DNA of 64,000 nucleotides, taken from Clostridiaceae bacterium. Its GTDB lineage: Bacteria > Bacillota > Clostridia > Lachnospirales > Lachnospiraceae. Position numbers and translations under genes: made by a program. Below are positions 7,798-16,585 of this stretch, in pieces; the stretch's first letter is position 1; each line of letters starts with the position of its first letter. The stretch covers positions 1-64,000 of the forward strand of contig CAJSZV010000003.1 of the NCBI GenBank assembly GCA_910574345.1, given 5' to 3'. The notes below the pieces were generated by a model. That model worked only from the letters and a program-made list of their open reading frames with translations. It searched no databases and was not told the DNA's origin.

Positions 7798-8907
7798 ATG
7801 AGATTATCCAGAAAAGTAACGGCTATGGCATTGGCATCCATGATGGCAGTATCCATGATGGCATGCGGAAGCAGCGATTCTTCCGCACCGGCTACTACGG
7901 CAGCGCCGGCAGCCACAGAGGCGGCTAAGACAGAGGCAGCCAAGGAGACGGAAGCAGCTAAGGAAGCGGCTACAGAGGCAGCCAAGGAGACAGAGAAAGC
8001 AGTAGGCGCAGGCGGCAGCATCGGTGTCTGCATCTATAAGTTTGACGACGCATTTATGACCACATACCGTAACGCACTTCAGGAGATCCTGGAAGGCAAG
8101 GGCTATACCGTAAGCGTTATGGACGGCAAGAATGACCAGGCCGAGCAGAATAACCAGATCAACAACTTTATCACACAGGGTGTTGACGCTTTGATCATCA
8201 ACCCGGTTATGACTTCCGCGGCTGATCAGATTATCGCTACCGTAAAAGACGCAGGCGTTCCCACAGTCCTCATCAACCGTGAGCCCACTGCAGACCAGAT
8301 GAGCGCATATGACAAGCTGGTTTATGTAGGATGTGACGCACGTCAGTCCGGAACCATGCAGGGCGAGCTGATCTTAGATACCCCCAATAAGGGCGATATC
8401 AACGGCGACGGCAAAGTTTCCTATATCATGATTCAGGGCGATCCTGAGAACGTTGATGCACAGTACCGTACCGAGTTCTCCGTTAAGGCGCTGACAGACG
8501 CAGGCATTACGGTTGAAGAACTTGACCTTCAGCGCGGCGACTGGGACCGCAACAAGGGCCAGGAGATCGCACAGAACGACCTTGCCAAGTTCGGCGATGA
8601 GATCGAAGTTATCTTCTGCAACAACGATGATATGGCAATCGGCGCTCTGCAGGCAATCCAGGCAGCAGGCCGCAAGGTAAATGAAGATATCTATCTGGTA
8701 GGTGTTGACGCTCTTGACGCAGCTCTCAACGAGGTTGTTAACGGCAATATGACCGGTACCGTATTAAACGATGCCAACGGCCAGGCAGCAGGCGCAGTTG
8801 AGGCTATGGAAGCTCTCCTCGGCGGAAAGACCTATGCAGCAGGCGAGCAGTCCATCTATGTTGACTATGTAAAGGTTACTCCGGAGAATGCAGCTGATTT
8901 CCAGTAA
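7798..8907 (+). CDS. mglB: Galactose/glucose-binding lipoprotein MglB
   Basis: High-affinity receptor that hands galactose or a related hexose to MglAC at the outer face of the membrane. The 369-residue precursor has a lipoprotein signal (MMAC, cysteine near 23), a low-complexity Ala/Thr/Glu/Lys linker to about residue 75, and the binding fold: YKFDDAFMTTYRN, INPVMTSAA, VLINREP, YVGCDARQSG, calcium-binding DINGDGKVS and CNNDDMAIGALQ. The reading is close to E. coli MglB motifs. It has its own promoter upstream and a terminator hairpin before mglA, which fits much higher expression than the membrane components. Codon choice looks strongly biased, as expected for an abundant protein. Confidence 0.92.
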   Translation: MRLSRKVTAMALASMMAVSMMACGSSDSSAPATTAAPAATEAAKTEAAKETEAAKEAATEAAKETEKAVGAGGSIGVCIYKFDDAFMTTYRNALQEILEGKGYTVSVMDGKNDQAEQNNQINNFITQGVDALIINPVMTSAADQIIATVKDAGVPTVLINREPTADQMSAYDKLVYVGCDARQSGTMQGELILDTPNKGDINGDGKVSYIMIQGDPENVDAQYRTEFSVKALTDAGITVEELDLQRGDWDRNKGQEIAQNDLAKFGDEIEVIFCNNDDMAIGALQAIQAAGRKVNEDIYLVGVDALDAALNEVVNGNMTGTVLNDANGQAAGAVEAMEALLGGKTYAAGEQSIYVDYVKVTPENAADFQ

Positions 8908-8927
8908 TCCATAAGAATTAACCATCA

Positions 8928-8963
8928 GGGAGTGCGTGTGCCTTGGCGCACGCACTCCCTTTT
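8928..8963 (+). terminator. Intra-operon terminator between mglB and mglA
   Basis: GGGAGTGCGTGTGCC pairs with GGCGCACGCACTCCC (14 of 15 Watson-Crick pairs plus one wobble), followed by TTTTATG. Partial termination here would make more binding protein than transporter, a common arrangement in sugar ABC operons. Confidence 0.8.
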
Positions 8964-9053
8964 ATGTACACGGGCGCTTTGGGGCCCGAACCTGCATGCG
9001 GGATCAGGTACCTGGATGCAGGTCTATGAAAATTGATGAAGGGGGTCAGCAAA

Positions 9054-10562
9054 TTGTCAAAGTATCGTTTGGAGATGCACAATGTGGTTAAGACCTTTCC
9101 GGGCGTTAAGGCCTTAGACGGTGCGCAGCTGAATCTGCGTCCGGGCACGGTCCATGCCCTTATGGGCGAGAACGGAGCGGGGAAGTCTACCCTGATGAAG
9201 TGCATGTTCGGTATCTACCACATGGATGAGGGTGAAGTGATTTATGAGGGGGAGAAGGTTCAGATCAAAGGTCCTTTGGATGCGTTAAACCGGGGTATCG
9301 CCATGGTGCACCAGGAGCTGCAGCCCATTCCTGAGAGAAGTATCGGCGAGAATATCTATGTGGGCCGGTATCCCACCAAAAAGTTAGGCCCGGTGACGGT
9401 CATTGACCATGGCAGGATGTATGAGGACGCCGCCAGGGTTCTGAAAGAAGTTCATTTAAACTTTGACCCTAAGGCCAAGCTTGGCAGCCTTTCCGTATCT
9501 CAGATGCAGCTGGTGGAGATTGCCAAGGCCGTGTCCGCCGACTGTAAAGTTTTGATTCTGGATGAGCCCACCTCATCCCTGACGGCGGCTGAGGTGGAAG
9601 CTCTGTTTACCATCATTGACGAGCTCCGCAGGAAGGGAGTCTCCATTGTCTACATCAGCCATAAGATGGATGAGATCCTTCGGATCAGCGACGAAGTGAC
9701 CATTATGAGAGACGGACAGTATATCGGCACCTGGGAGTCAAAGGAGCTGACTACGGATTTCATCATCACCAAAATGGTGGGCCGGGAACTTTCCGAGCTG
9801 TACCCTGTGCGGGAGAATGTTCCGGAAGAGGTAGTATTTGAGGTGGAAGATTTCACTTCCATCAATCCCAAGAGCTTCCGTCACGCCTCCTTCCAGCTGA
9901 GAAAGGGGGAGATCCTTGGTGTGGCAGGACTGGTAGGCGCCCAGCGTACGGAACTTATGGAAGGATTGTTCGGACTCCGGGCCCACACGGCGGGAAGAAT
10001 TCTTTATAAAGGGCAGGAGTTAAAAATCGACCAGCCCAAGGATGCTATTAACAACGGAATCGCCATGCTGACAGAGGACCGCCGCGCTACGGGAATCTTA
10101 GGCGTTTTGTCCATTGCTGATAATGTTTCCATCGCGTCGCTGAACCAGTATCTCATCGGAGGCTTTATGCTGGATGATGCCAAGATCGAGAATCTGGTGC
10201 AAGAGAACGTGGCAAAGCTTTCCATCAAGACACCTTCATCCAAGACCCAGATACAGTCCCTCTCCGGCGGCAACCAGCAGAAGGTGCTGATCAGCCGGTG
10301 GCTGGCCAACAATCCTGATGTGTTTATCATGGATGAGCCCACCCGCGGCATTGATGTGGGTGCCAAGTATGAGATCTACTGTATTATCGCCGAGATGGCA
10401 AAACAGGGCAAGAGCATTATTATGATATCTTCCGAGATGAGCGAGCTCATCGGTATGTCCGACCGCATTATGGTTATGTGCGACGGCCGCGTCACCGGAT
10501 TTATCGACGGCAAAGAGGCCAATCAGGAAAATATCATGGCTCTGGCGACCCAGTTTGAATAA
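9054..10562 (+). CDS. mglA: Galactose/methyl-galactoside import ATP-binding protein MglA
   Basis: Cytoplasmic ATPase of about 502 residues with two fused ABC domains. The first carries Walker A GENGAGKST, signature LSVSQMQLVEIAKA and Walker B VLILDEPTSSL; the second has the degenerate Walker A GLVGAQRTEL normal for sugar importers, signature SLSGGNQQKVLISRW and VFIMDEPTRGIDVG. The TTG at 9054 is chosen because AAGGGGG ends 9 nt upstream; TTG 9033 and ATG 9036 overlap that site. It energises uptake through MglC of sugar delivered by MglB. Separated from mglB by a terminator and followed after 17 nt by mglC. Confidence 0.93.
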   Translation: MSKYRLEMHNVVKTFPGVKALDGAQLNLRPGTVHALMGENGAGKSTLMKCMFGIYHMDEGEVIYEGEKVQIKGPLDALNRGIAMVHQELQPIPERSIGENIYVGRYPTKKLGPVTVIDHGRMYEDAARVLKEVHLNFDPKAKLGSLSVSQMQLVEIAKAVSADCKVLILDEPTSSLTAAEVEALFTIIDELRRKGVSIVYISHKMDEILRISDEVTIMRDGQYIGTWESKELTTDFIITKMVGRELSELYPVRENVPEEVVFEVEDFTSINPKSFRHASFQLRKGEILGVAGLVGAQRTELMEGLFGLRAHTAGRILYKGQELKIDQPKDAINNGIAMLTEDRRATGILGVLSIADNVSIASLNQYLIGGFMLDDAKIENLVQENVAKLSIKTPSSKTQIQSLSGGNQQKVLISRWLANNPDVFIMDEPTRGIDVGAKYEIYCIIAEMAKQGKSIIMISSEMSELIGMSDRIMVMCDGRVTGFIDGKEANQENIMALATQFE

Positions 10563-10579
10563 GGAGGGAGAACATTATC

Positions 10580-11563
10580 ATGCAAAAATCATTTGATCTG
10601 AAAAAATTCATGTCCAATAATGCGATCATTATCCTGATCGTGCTGCTGGCCATCCTGACGGGATGCACCACCAAGAATTTCTTTACCATAAACAATTTTA
10701 AGAACCTGGTAGTCAATGTGTCTCCCCGTTTCATCATTGCCTGTGGCGTGTCGGGATGTCTGATTACCAAAGGCACGGACCTTTCCGCAGGACGTGCCGT
10801 GGGACTGGCAGCCTGTATTTCAGCTATGATGCTCCAGAGTATTGACTATGCGGCCCGTATGTTCCCGTGGATGCCCGACATCCCATGGCCTGTGGCTCTG
10901 GTTATTGTTATGGTGATTATGGGAGCTTTCGGCGCAGTCAACGGCATTGTGATCTCAGTTCTTAAGGTTCCGCCCTTTATCGCAACTCTGGGTATGCAGA
11001 CCATTATCTACGGTCTCTGCTCCCTGATTACCAACAACCAGCCTATGGGCGGCTACAAGAAGAGTTATCTGACCGTGGCCAGCGGTTCCCTTGGCCCCAT
11101 TCCTTATCTCATGATCTTTGCCGTAGTAGTGGGAGCTTATTTCCTGTTCCTCTACAATAAAACCCGTCACGGCAAGTATATGTACGCCATCGGCGGCAAT
11201 GAAAACGCAGCCCAGGTTGCCGGCGTCAATGTGCGGGCCTCCCTGATCCGCATCTATGTGCTGGCAGGATGTATGTACGCCATGGCAGGCTTCCTGGTAG
11301 GCGCCAAGGCCGGCGGCGCTTCCACGGCGACGGGGCAGGGCTATGAGCTGGAAGCCATTGCGGCATGTACTATCGGCGGCGTGTCCGCCAACGGCGGTGT
11401 GGGCCGTGTAGGCGGTATCCTGGTAGGCGTGCTGGTGTTTGAGATCTTAAAGATCTGTCTCCAGTTCCTCCGCGTGGACCCGGCTTATACCTATATCGCA
11501 CAAGGTCTTGTTATCGTTATTGCGGTTGCCCTTGACCTTCGCAAGTATCTGCAGAAGAAATAG
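10580..11563 (+). CDS. mglC: Galactose/methyl-galactoside permease MglC
   Basis: Inner-membrane permease subunit of 327 residues in the BPD_transp_2 family. Eight to ten hydrophobic segments are visible, beginning with NNAIIILIVLLAILTG at about 13-28. Family marks include GTDLSAGRAVGLAACI, VPPFIATLGMQTI and YAIGGNENAAQVAGVN, where the cytoplasmic loop contacts the ATPase. Strong AGGAGGG site upstream. It completes a typical mglBAC transporter and is followed by a small membrane protein gene in the same transcript. Confidence 0.93.
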   Translation: MQKSFDLKKFMSNNAIIILIVLLAILTGCTTKNFFTINNFKNLVVNVSPRFIIACGVSGCLITKGTDLSAGRAVGLAACISAMMLQSIDYAARMFPWMPDIPWPVALVIVMVIMGAFGAVNGIVISVLKVPPFIATLGMQTIIYGLCSLITNNQPMGGYKKSYLTVASGSLGPIPYLMIFAVVVGAYFLFLYNKTRHGKYMYAIGGNENAAQVAGVNVRASLIRIYVLAGCMYAMAGFLVGAKAGGASTATGQGYELEAIAACTIGGVSANGGVGRVGGILVGVLVFEILKICLQFLRVDPAYTYIAQGLVIVIAVALDLRKYLQKK

Positions 11564-11587
11564 CCATAGGAAAGGAAGTTGCCAGTC

Positions 11588-11800
11588 ATGACAGAGGAAG
11601 AGAAGATTGCCGGCGGGGAAGGTGCGGCAGACAGCGGCAGAAAGGAAAAGAAGGGGTCTTCGGGAAGCGCTTTTGAGGGGATCTATGACAGGCTTCCGGA
11701 TATTTCCCTGAAATCCCTGGATTTGTTTATCGCTGCCTGTGTCATTGCGCTGGTGGCAGTGGTGGTCATTGGGGTGCTGAGGGCCCGCCATGTGATATAA
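11588..11800 (+). CDS. Small membrane protein at the end of the mgl operon
   Basis: A 70-residue protein of no recognised family. The first 45 residues are charged and Gly/Ser-rich, and residues about 46-66 (LFIAACVIALVAVVVIGVL) form one membrane helix with a short basic tail, suggesting a single-pass protein. ATG 11588 has AGGAAAGGAAG about 9 nt upstream; TTG 11579 would overlap the site. It lies 24 nt after mglC and before the operon terminator, so it is co-transcribed. It may modulate transporter stability or be a structural accessory; there is no direct evidence. Confidence 0.65.
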   Translation: MTEEEKIAGGEGAADSGRKEKKGSSGSAFEGIYDRLPDISLKSLDLFIAACVIALVAVVVIGVLRARHVI

Positions 11801-11813
11801 GCCTATATGACAT

Positions 11814-11853
11814 TGCAGTTTCTGTTGATTGATCAATGGAAACTGCATTTTTT
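11814..11853 (+). terminator. mgl operon terminator
   Basis: TGCAGTTTC pairs with GAAACTGCA around a 16-nt loop and is followed by a T6 run. It ends the transcript 14 nt after the small membrane protein gene. Confidence 0.85.
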
Positions 11854-11937
11854 GTTATCTGGGGCATATGCCGTTACGTTCACCCCATGAACGATAACCA
11901 AAACAGAGAAATAGGGCGGCATATTGATGATAAGATG

Positions 11938-11966
11938 TTTACAGAAAATTTGGGGTATGATAAAAT
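11938..11966 (+). promoter_or_regulatory. Promoter of the AAA-ATPase remnant and probably the alarmone synthetase gene
   Basis: TTTACA, 17-nt spacer, TAAAAT. The -35 differs from consensus at one position. No other promoter is evident before 12505, so the receiver/synthetase fusion is likely expressed from here. Confidence 0.55.
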
Positions 11967-12019
11967 TGAAATGATTAGGGAGCGGTAAAATAAAAGGGCG
12001 GGGAGGAGGGAGATGGTAT

Positions 12020-12481
12020 ATGGCCAGAGTGATTGGCATAGGATATCAGGACTTTGCAGAGTTGATTGCCAGCGGCTGTTTTTATGTGGATAAGACAGAT
12101 TTTATCAGAGAATGGTGGGAGCATAAAGATGTTGTCACTTTGATTACCCGGCCCCGCCGTTTTGGCAAAACTTTGAATATGAGTATGTTGGAACAGTTTT
12201 TTTCCGTAAAATACAAAGATCAGGCCCATATATTTGAGGATTTTTCCATTTGGCAGAACGGGGAATACCGAAAACTCCAAGGAACATATCCGGTGATCTC
12301 TCTTGAATTTAAGGTTCATGACCCGAAAGATGAAAAGAGTCTGGAGGATACGGTGAGGGCTGCTTTAAAGCAGATTGAAGATATGGATTACAAGGCAAAT
12401 CTTATGGAGGAGGGAATCCATAAGGATAGAATCAAAAGTTACGGATTTGCGTTTCAGGGGAAATCCGTACTTATTGGATAA
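12020..12481 (+). pseudogene. Internally deleted AAA-ATPase / PD-(D/E)XK family protein
   Basis: Residues 1-105 match the start of the AAA-ATPase-like/DUF1703 proteins abundant in gut Firmicutes: GYQDFAELIASGCFYVDKT and the Walker-A region RPRRFGKTLNMSML. The last 45 residues (LKQIEDMDY to FAFQGKSVLIG) match the extreme C terminus of the same family, after the nuclease domain. Full proteins are over 500 residues, so about 350-400 residues are gone, yet the frame is intact. The joint lies near residues 100-115. Walker B and nuclease residues are missing, so ATPase and nuclease activity should be lost. It is 24 nt upstream of the alarmone synthetase gene. Confidence 0.72.
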
Positions 12482-12504
12482 TTATTATTGGAGAAGGTGT
12501 CACT

Positions 12505-13575
12505 ATGCAAAAGATATTGGTGGTGGATGATGCGGAGCTGAACCGGGAACTGCTCTGTGAGATGCTTAAGGATGAATATGTTGTGGACATGGCGGAGGAC
12601 GGGGAGGAGGCTTTAAAGAAGCTGAGTGCCTGTGATGGAAAGCCGGCGGCAATTCTTTTAGATCTCCAGATGCCGAAAAAGGATGGCTTTTCTGTCATTA
12701 TAGAGATGAAGCGGAAGGGCTGGCTCAAAAAGATTCCCATTCTTGTCATCAGCGGCGAGTATGCCACGGAGGTGGAGAGCCAGTGCTTTGAAATGGGGGT
12801 CTCGGACTTTATCCACAAACCCTTTGAGAGTTCCATTGTCAAAAAGCGGGTAAGGAATACCATTGACCTTTTTGCCAGCAAGAACAAGCTGGAACAGAAG
12901 GTGGAGGAGCAGGAGAGGACCTTAAAGGAGCAGTATGAGATCATCCGCATTCAGGAGGAGAAGCTTCGGCAGGAAAAGTCTTTCCGAAAACTGATGCTGG
13001 AATATCAGGCGGCCATTATGGAGGTGGAGACAAGACTGAAAGTACTGAACGGAGAGTTCTCCCAGGAGTACAACAGAAACCCCTTTGAGTCCATTAAGAG
13101 CAGATTAAAGTCGCCGGCCAGTATCTATGAAAAGCTGGAGAGAAAAGGATTTCCTGAGACTGTGGAGAGCATTCGGGAGAATCTGACGGATGTGGCAGGC
13201 GTCCGGGTGATCTGTTCCTTTCCCGATGATATTTACCGCCTGGCAGCCCTTCTGATTAAGCAGGATGATATCATTCAGTTCCAGAAAAAGGATTACATCG
13301 AGAACCCTAAGCCCAACGGATACCGGAGCCTTCACCTGATTGTGGAGGTGCCTATATTCCTGTCCAATGAGAAGAAGCACATGAAGGTGGAAGTGCAGTT
13401 CCGCACCATTGCCATGGACTTCTGGGCCAGTCTGGAGCACAAGTTAAAATATAAAAAGAACGTGGCCGACACGGGCGAGATCGAGTGGCAGTTAAAAGCC
13501 TGTGCGGATTCCATAGAGGCCCTGGATTATCAGATGCAGGAGATCAGGGATAAGATTGACCGTTCCAAAGGATAA
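12505..13575 (+). CDS. Response-regulator receiver fused to a RelA/SpoT-type (p)ppGpp synthetase
   Basis: A 356-residue cytoplasmic protein. Residues 1-122 are a receiver domain with DD (8-9), phospho-acceptor D53 in LLDLQMP, and K105 in HKPFE. A strongly charged helical linker at about 126-185 could be a coiled coil. Residues about 190-320 form a small-alarmone-synthetase domain like RelQ/YjbM: IKSRLKSPASI, DVAGVRVICSF, KDYIENPKPNGYRSLHLIV and EVQFRTIAMDFWASLEHK, with catalytic E296. There is no HD hydrolase, TGS or ACT domain. The simplest reading is that phosphorylation controls (p)ppGpp production. No cognate kinase is adjacent. Terminator follows. Confidence 0.88.
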   Translation: MQKILVVDDAELNRELLCEMLKDEYVVDMAEDGEEALKKLSACDGKPAAILLDLQMPKKDGFSVIIEMKRKGWLKKIPILVISGEYATEVESQCFEMGVSDFIHKPFESSIVKKRVRNTIDLFASKNKLEQKVEEQERTLKEQYEIIRIQEEKLRQEKSFRKLMLEYQAAIMEVETRLKVLNGEFSQEYNRNPFESIKSRLKSPASIYEKLERKGFPETVESIRENLTDVAGVRVICSFPDDIYRLAALLIKQDDIIQFQKKDYIENPKPNGYRSLHLIVEVPIFLSNEKKHMKVEVQFRTIAMDFWASLEHKLKYKKNVADTGEIEWQLKACADSIEALDYQMQEIRDKIDRSKG

Positions 13576-13591
13576 ATTTCATATCAGTGAG

Positions 13592-13639
13592 AGAGTGCAG
13601 AGTCTTTTTGAGATCAAATGGATTCTGCACTCTTTTTTT
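13592..13639 (+). terminator. Terminator after the receiver/synthetase gene
   Basis: AGAGTGCAGAGTC pairs with GATTCTGCACTCT (12 of 13) around a 16-nt loop and leads into a T7 run. Confidence 0.88.
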
Positions 13640-13695
13640 GCGATGCAATTTGCATAATAGACAAAAAAATCCCTTTATTTTATCTATATTTACTC

Positions 13696-13725
13696 TTGTA
13701 TTACCAATGGATTCTCTTATATAAT
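13696..13725 (+). promoter_or_regulatory. Promoter of the patB/yfcC/M20 unit
   Basis: TTGTAT, 18-nt spacer, TATAAT, about 98 nt before the lyase start. Confidence 0.5.
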
Positions 13726-13823
13726 GATTGTACATAATACATTCGGCGAATTAATTATGTCAAATGAAACCCAAAAGATACCCTCAGAGCCCTTGGGCCG
13801 GGGTACGAGGAAAGGAGAAAAAA

Positions 13824-15044
13824 ATGAAGTATGATTTTACTTCCATCATGGATCGAAAAGGTATGGATGCCTCAGCCGTAGATGTTCCGGGAACCATAAA
13901 GGGAGCCGGTTTTTTTGTGGATGGGGATCTGAGAGAGGGCTTTGACATTATCCCCATGTGGGTGGCGGATATGAATTTCCCTACTGTGCCATCCATTCCC
14001 CAGGCCATGATCGAGAGGGCGAAGCACCCGGCTTACGGCTATTTCATGCCCAGGACCGAGTACTATGAAGCCATTATCCGGTGGCATGAGACCCGGTACA
14101 AAGTCCGCGGCCTTAAGCCGGAGCATATCGGTTATGCCAACGGTGTCCTTGGCGGAATCGTGGCGGCGCTGCGGGTATTGTGCTGTGACGGGGATGATGT
14201 TCTGGTACAGTCCCCCACCTATGTGGGCTTTACCCATTCCATTGAGGACAACGGATGGAATGTGGTGCTGAATCCTCTGAAGGAAGACGAGAACGGAGTA
14301 TGGAGAATCGACTATGAGGATTTGGAGGAGAAGCTGACCAGGCGCAGGATTCATGCGGCGGTGCTGTGCTCTCCCCACAATCCGTCAGGTCGGGTTTGGG
14401 AGCGGTGGGAACTGGAAAAACTCATGGAGATTTACAGAAAGCATGACGTGTACGTGGTGTCGGATGAGATATGGGCGGACCTTGTGATGCCGGGCCATAC
14501 TTATATTCCAACCCAGAGCATCTCAGAGGATGCCAGAAACCGTACGGTGGCTGTCTATGCGCCTTCCAAAACCTTCAATCTGGCCGGGCTGGTAGGCTCC
14601 TACACCGTGGTTTACAACTCCTACCTTAGAGACCGGATGGACCGTGCGGCGAAGATGACCCATCTGAATCATATGAATGTGCTGTCCATGTACGCCCTCA
14701 TGGGCGGATACAGCCAGGAAGGGGCACAGTGGACAGATGAGCTGTGCAGGGTTCTCGACGGGAATCACACCTATGCCGTGGATTACATCAGGGAGCATTT
14801 TCCCGGCATAAAGGTGTCAAAGCCTGAGGGAACCTACATGCTGTTTATGGACTGTACCCAGTGGTGTGAGGAACATGGAAAGACCATTGAAGAGGTGCAG
14901 AAGGCAGGTGTGGAAGTCGGGGTGATCTGGCAGGACGGAAGGCCGTTCTACGGGCCCTGCCATATCCGTCTCAACTTAGCCCTGCCCCTGTCCAGAGTGA
15001 AGGAGGCTTTTTCACGCATGGACCGGTATGTTTTTAATGCGTAA
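13824..15044 (+). CDS. PatB/MalY-family PLP-dependent C-S lyase (cystathionine beta-lyase-like)
   Basis: A 406-residue fold-type I aminotransferase-class protein. Family features are PMWVADMNFPTVPSI near the N terminus, HPAYGYF, the substrate/PLP region SPHNPSGRVW, DEIWADLVMPG and the PLP lysine in YAPSKTFNLAGL, plus the C-terminal arginine in IRLNLALP. ATG 13824 has AAAGGAG directly upstream; the upstream ATG 13764 lacks one. The reaction is beta-elimination of cystathionine or cysteine to ammonia, pyruvate and a thiol or sulfide. The neighbouring carrier and M20 amidohydrolase suggest uptake and cleavage of an amidated or S-conjugated amino acid, which this lyase would then degrade. That link is inference. 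Confidence 0.87.
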   Translation: MKYDFTSIMDRKGMDASAVDVPGTIKGAGFFVDGDLREGFDIIPMWVADMNFPTVPSIPQAMIERAKHPAYGYFMPRTEYYEAIIRWHETRYKVRGLKPEHIGYANGVLGGIVAALRVLCCDGDDVLVQSPTYVGFTHSIEDNGWNVVLNPLKEDENGVWRIDYEDLEEKLTRRRIHAAVLCSPHNPSGRVWERWELEKLMEIYRKHDVYVVSDEIWADLVMPGHTYIPTQSISEDARNRTVAVYAPSKTFNLAGLVGSYTVVYNSYLRDRMDRAAKMTHLNHMNVLSMYALMGGYSQEGAQWTDELCRVLDGNHTYAVDYIREHFPGIKVSKPEGTYMLFMDCTQWCEEHGKTIEEVQKAGVEVGVIWQDGRPFYGPCHIRLNLALPLSRVKEAFSRMDRYVFNA

Positions 15045-15077
15045 CCATTATGAGATTTCAGAAAAGGCGGTAAGCAC

Positions 15078-16469
15078 ATGAAAGAGAAAAAGAAATTTAA
15101 AATGCCACATTTACTGTGGATTATGACGGCCCTGATTTTCATTGCCAGCATCTGCACCTATTTTATACCCGCCGGTCAGTTTGCCACAGACGAGACGGGA
15201 AAGGTTCTCGGCGACTCCTTCAACTGGCTGGGGCATCAGACCCCTGTATCTCCCTGGAGAGCCCTGTTCATGCTGAGGGAAGGCCTTAACAGTTCCGGCA
15301 CCATTATCTTTACAGTCATGGTATCAGGGGCCAATGTGGCAGTGATTTTGGCCACGGGAGCCATGGACGATTTTCTGAACTGGGCCATCTATCAGCTGAA
15401 GGATAAGGGGGAAAATCTTCTCCTGTCCATTTTGTTCTGCCTCATGGTGTACCTGGGCGGTTTCGGCGGAAGCGATGCTCTCATTGCCGTAGTGCCCGTG
15501 GGCGTCCTCTTTGCCAAGAAGATGAAGCTGGACCCTATTGTGGCAATCGGGGTTACCAGCTATGCCACTCTCATCGGATTCGGAACAGGTCCCACCAAGG
15601 TTTCCATAACCCAGATGCTTATGGGCGTGCCCATTTACTCCGCATTTACCGCCAGATTTCTCTTTATGAATCTGTTCATGATCATAGGGCTGTGCTTCCT
15701 TTTATCCTATGTGAAAAAGATACGCAAAGATCCCACCAAATCCCTGATGTATGGATGCGGCTGGGAGCCGGATAACCTGAGCATGGGCGAGAACGAGGAA
15801 CAGCTTCTGAAAGATACGAAAATGACCTGGCAGACGGCTGCGATTATGACCCTTTTCTTTGGGCAATACCTGATTATCGTGCTCTTTGGCAACAAGACAG
15901 GAGATCTCTACAGCTTTGTAGTGGCAGTCCATATGATCTCAACGGTCCTTGCCGGAGTCATAGGAGGGATGGATCCGGACAAACTTGCCAATACCTTTGC
16001 CAAGGGCCTTGCAGGCATGGCTTTCGTAGGCTTTGTCATTGGCCTGGCCAAGATCATGTCCATGGTAATGAGCGAGGGCAATATTATTCATACTATTGTC
16101 TATGTGCTGACCAGCCCCTTAAAAGGGCTTCACAAATCTGTTGCAAGTATCGGAATGACAGCCATCATCGCCGTAGTGAACCCTCTGATTCCGTCGGCCA
16201 CGTCCAAGGCAGCCATTCTCGTGCCTATTTTCCAGCCTGTAGGCGAGGCCCTGCAGCTTGCTCCCCAGCTTATCGTTCAGGCGTTCCAGTTCGGAGACGG
16301 TTTTACCAATCTGATCTCTCCCGTACTGGGCTGGACAGTGGGTTCCTGTGCCATGGCCAATGTTCCGTTTGACAAATGGTTCCGGTGGGTGCTTCCAAAG
16401 GTTTTGTGCTTCATGCTTGTATCCTTTGTACTGATCTTTATTCTGACCAGTATAGGGTGGGGAGTGTAA
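15078..16469 (+). CDS. YfcC-family membrane carrier
   Basis: A 463-residue polytopic membrane protein with about 12 hydrophobic segments, first at LLWIMTALIFIASICTYFI (about 11-29). It has the family signatures YFIPAGQF, GGFGGSDALIAVVPVG, TLIGFGTGPTKVSITQ and a C-terminal PLIPSATSKAAILVPI. YfcC/DcuC-like and AbgT-like carriers move dicarboxylates, amino acids or small peptides. Position between a C-S lyase and an M20 amidohydrolase, with a 33-nt gap to the former, suggests uptake of an N-acyl or peptide-like substrate. Exact substrate unknown. Confidence 0.85.
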   Translation: MKEKKKFKMPHLLWIMTALIFIASICTYFIPAGQFATDETGKVLGDSFNWLGHQTPVSPWRALFMLREGLNSSGTIIFTVMVSGANVAVILATGAMDDFLNWAIYQLKDKGENLLLSILFCLMVYLGGFGGSDALIAVVPVGVLFAKKMKLDPIVAIGVTSYATLIGFGTGPTKVSITQMLMGVPIYSAFTARFLFMNLFMIIGLCFLLSYVKKIRKDPTKSLMYGCGWEPDNLSMGENEEQLLKDTKMTWQTAAIMTLFFGQYLIIVLFGNKTGDLYSFVVAVHMISTVLAGVIGGMDPDKLANTFAKGLAGMAFVGFVIGLAKIMSMVMSEGNIIHTIVYVLTSPLKGLHKSVASIGMTAIIAVVNPLIPSATSKAAILVPIFQPVGEALQLAPQLIVQAFQFGDGFTNLISPVLGWTVGSCAMANVPFDKWFRWVLPKVLCFMLVSFVLIFILTSIGWGV

Positions 16470-16585
16470 GAGCACATGTATTGTCTTCTGCCGTTAAACT
16501 GTCCGCGGCCAGGGAGAGGAAAGCTGGCCGGGATGAACGGCGGCTTATGAATCGGGTCAGATAAAAAGGAAGGAGAAGAGCACAG

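Noticed and set aside
7798-8033. Ala/Thr/Glu repeats at the start of MglB as a functional repeat array
   Set aside because: This low-complexity segment is the usual flexible linker between lipid anchor and binding domain in lipoproteins of these bacteria.
13681-13823. Riboswitch ahead of the PatB-like gene
   Set aside because: The leader after the promoter is under 100 nt and shows no recognisable conserved aptamer or terminator.
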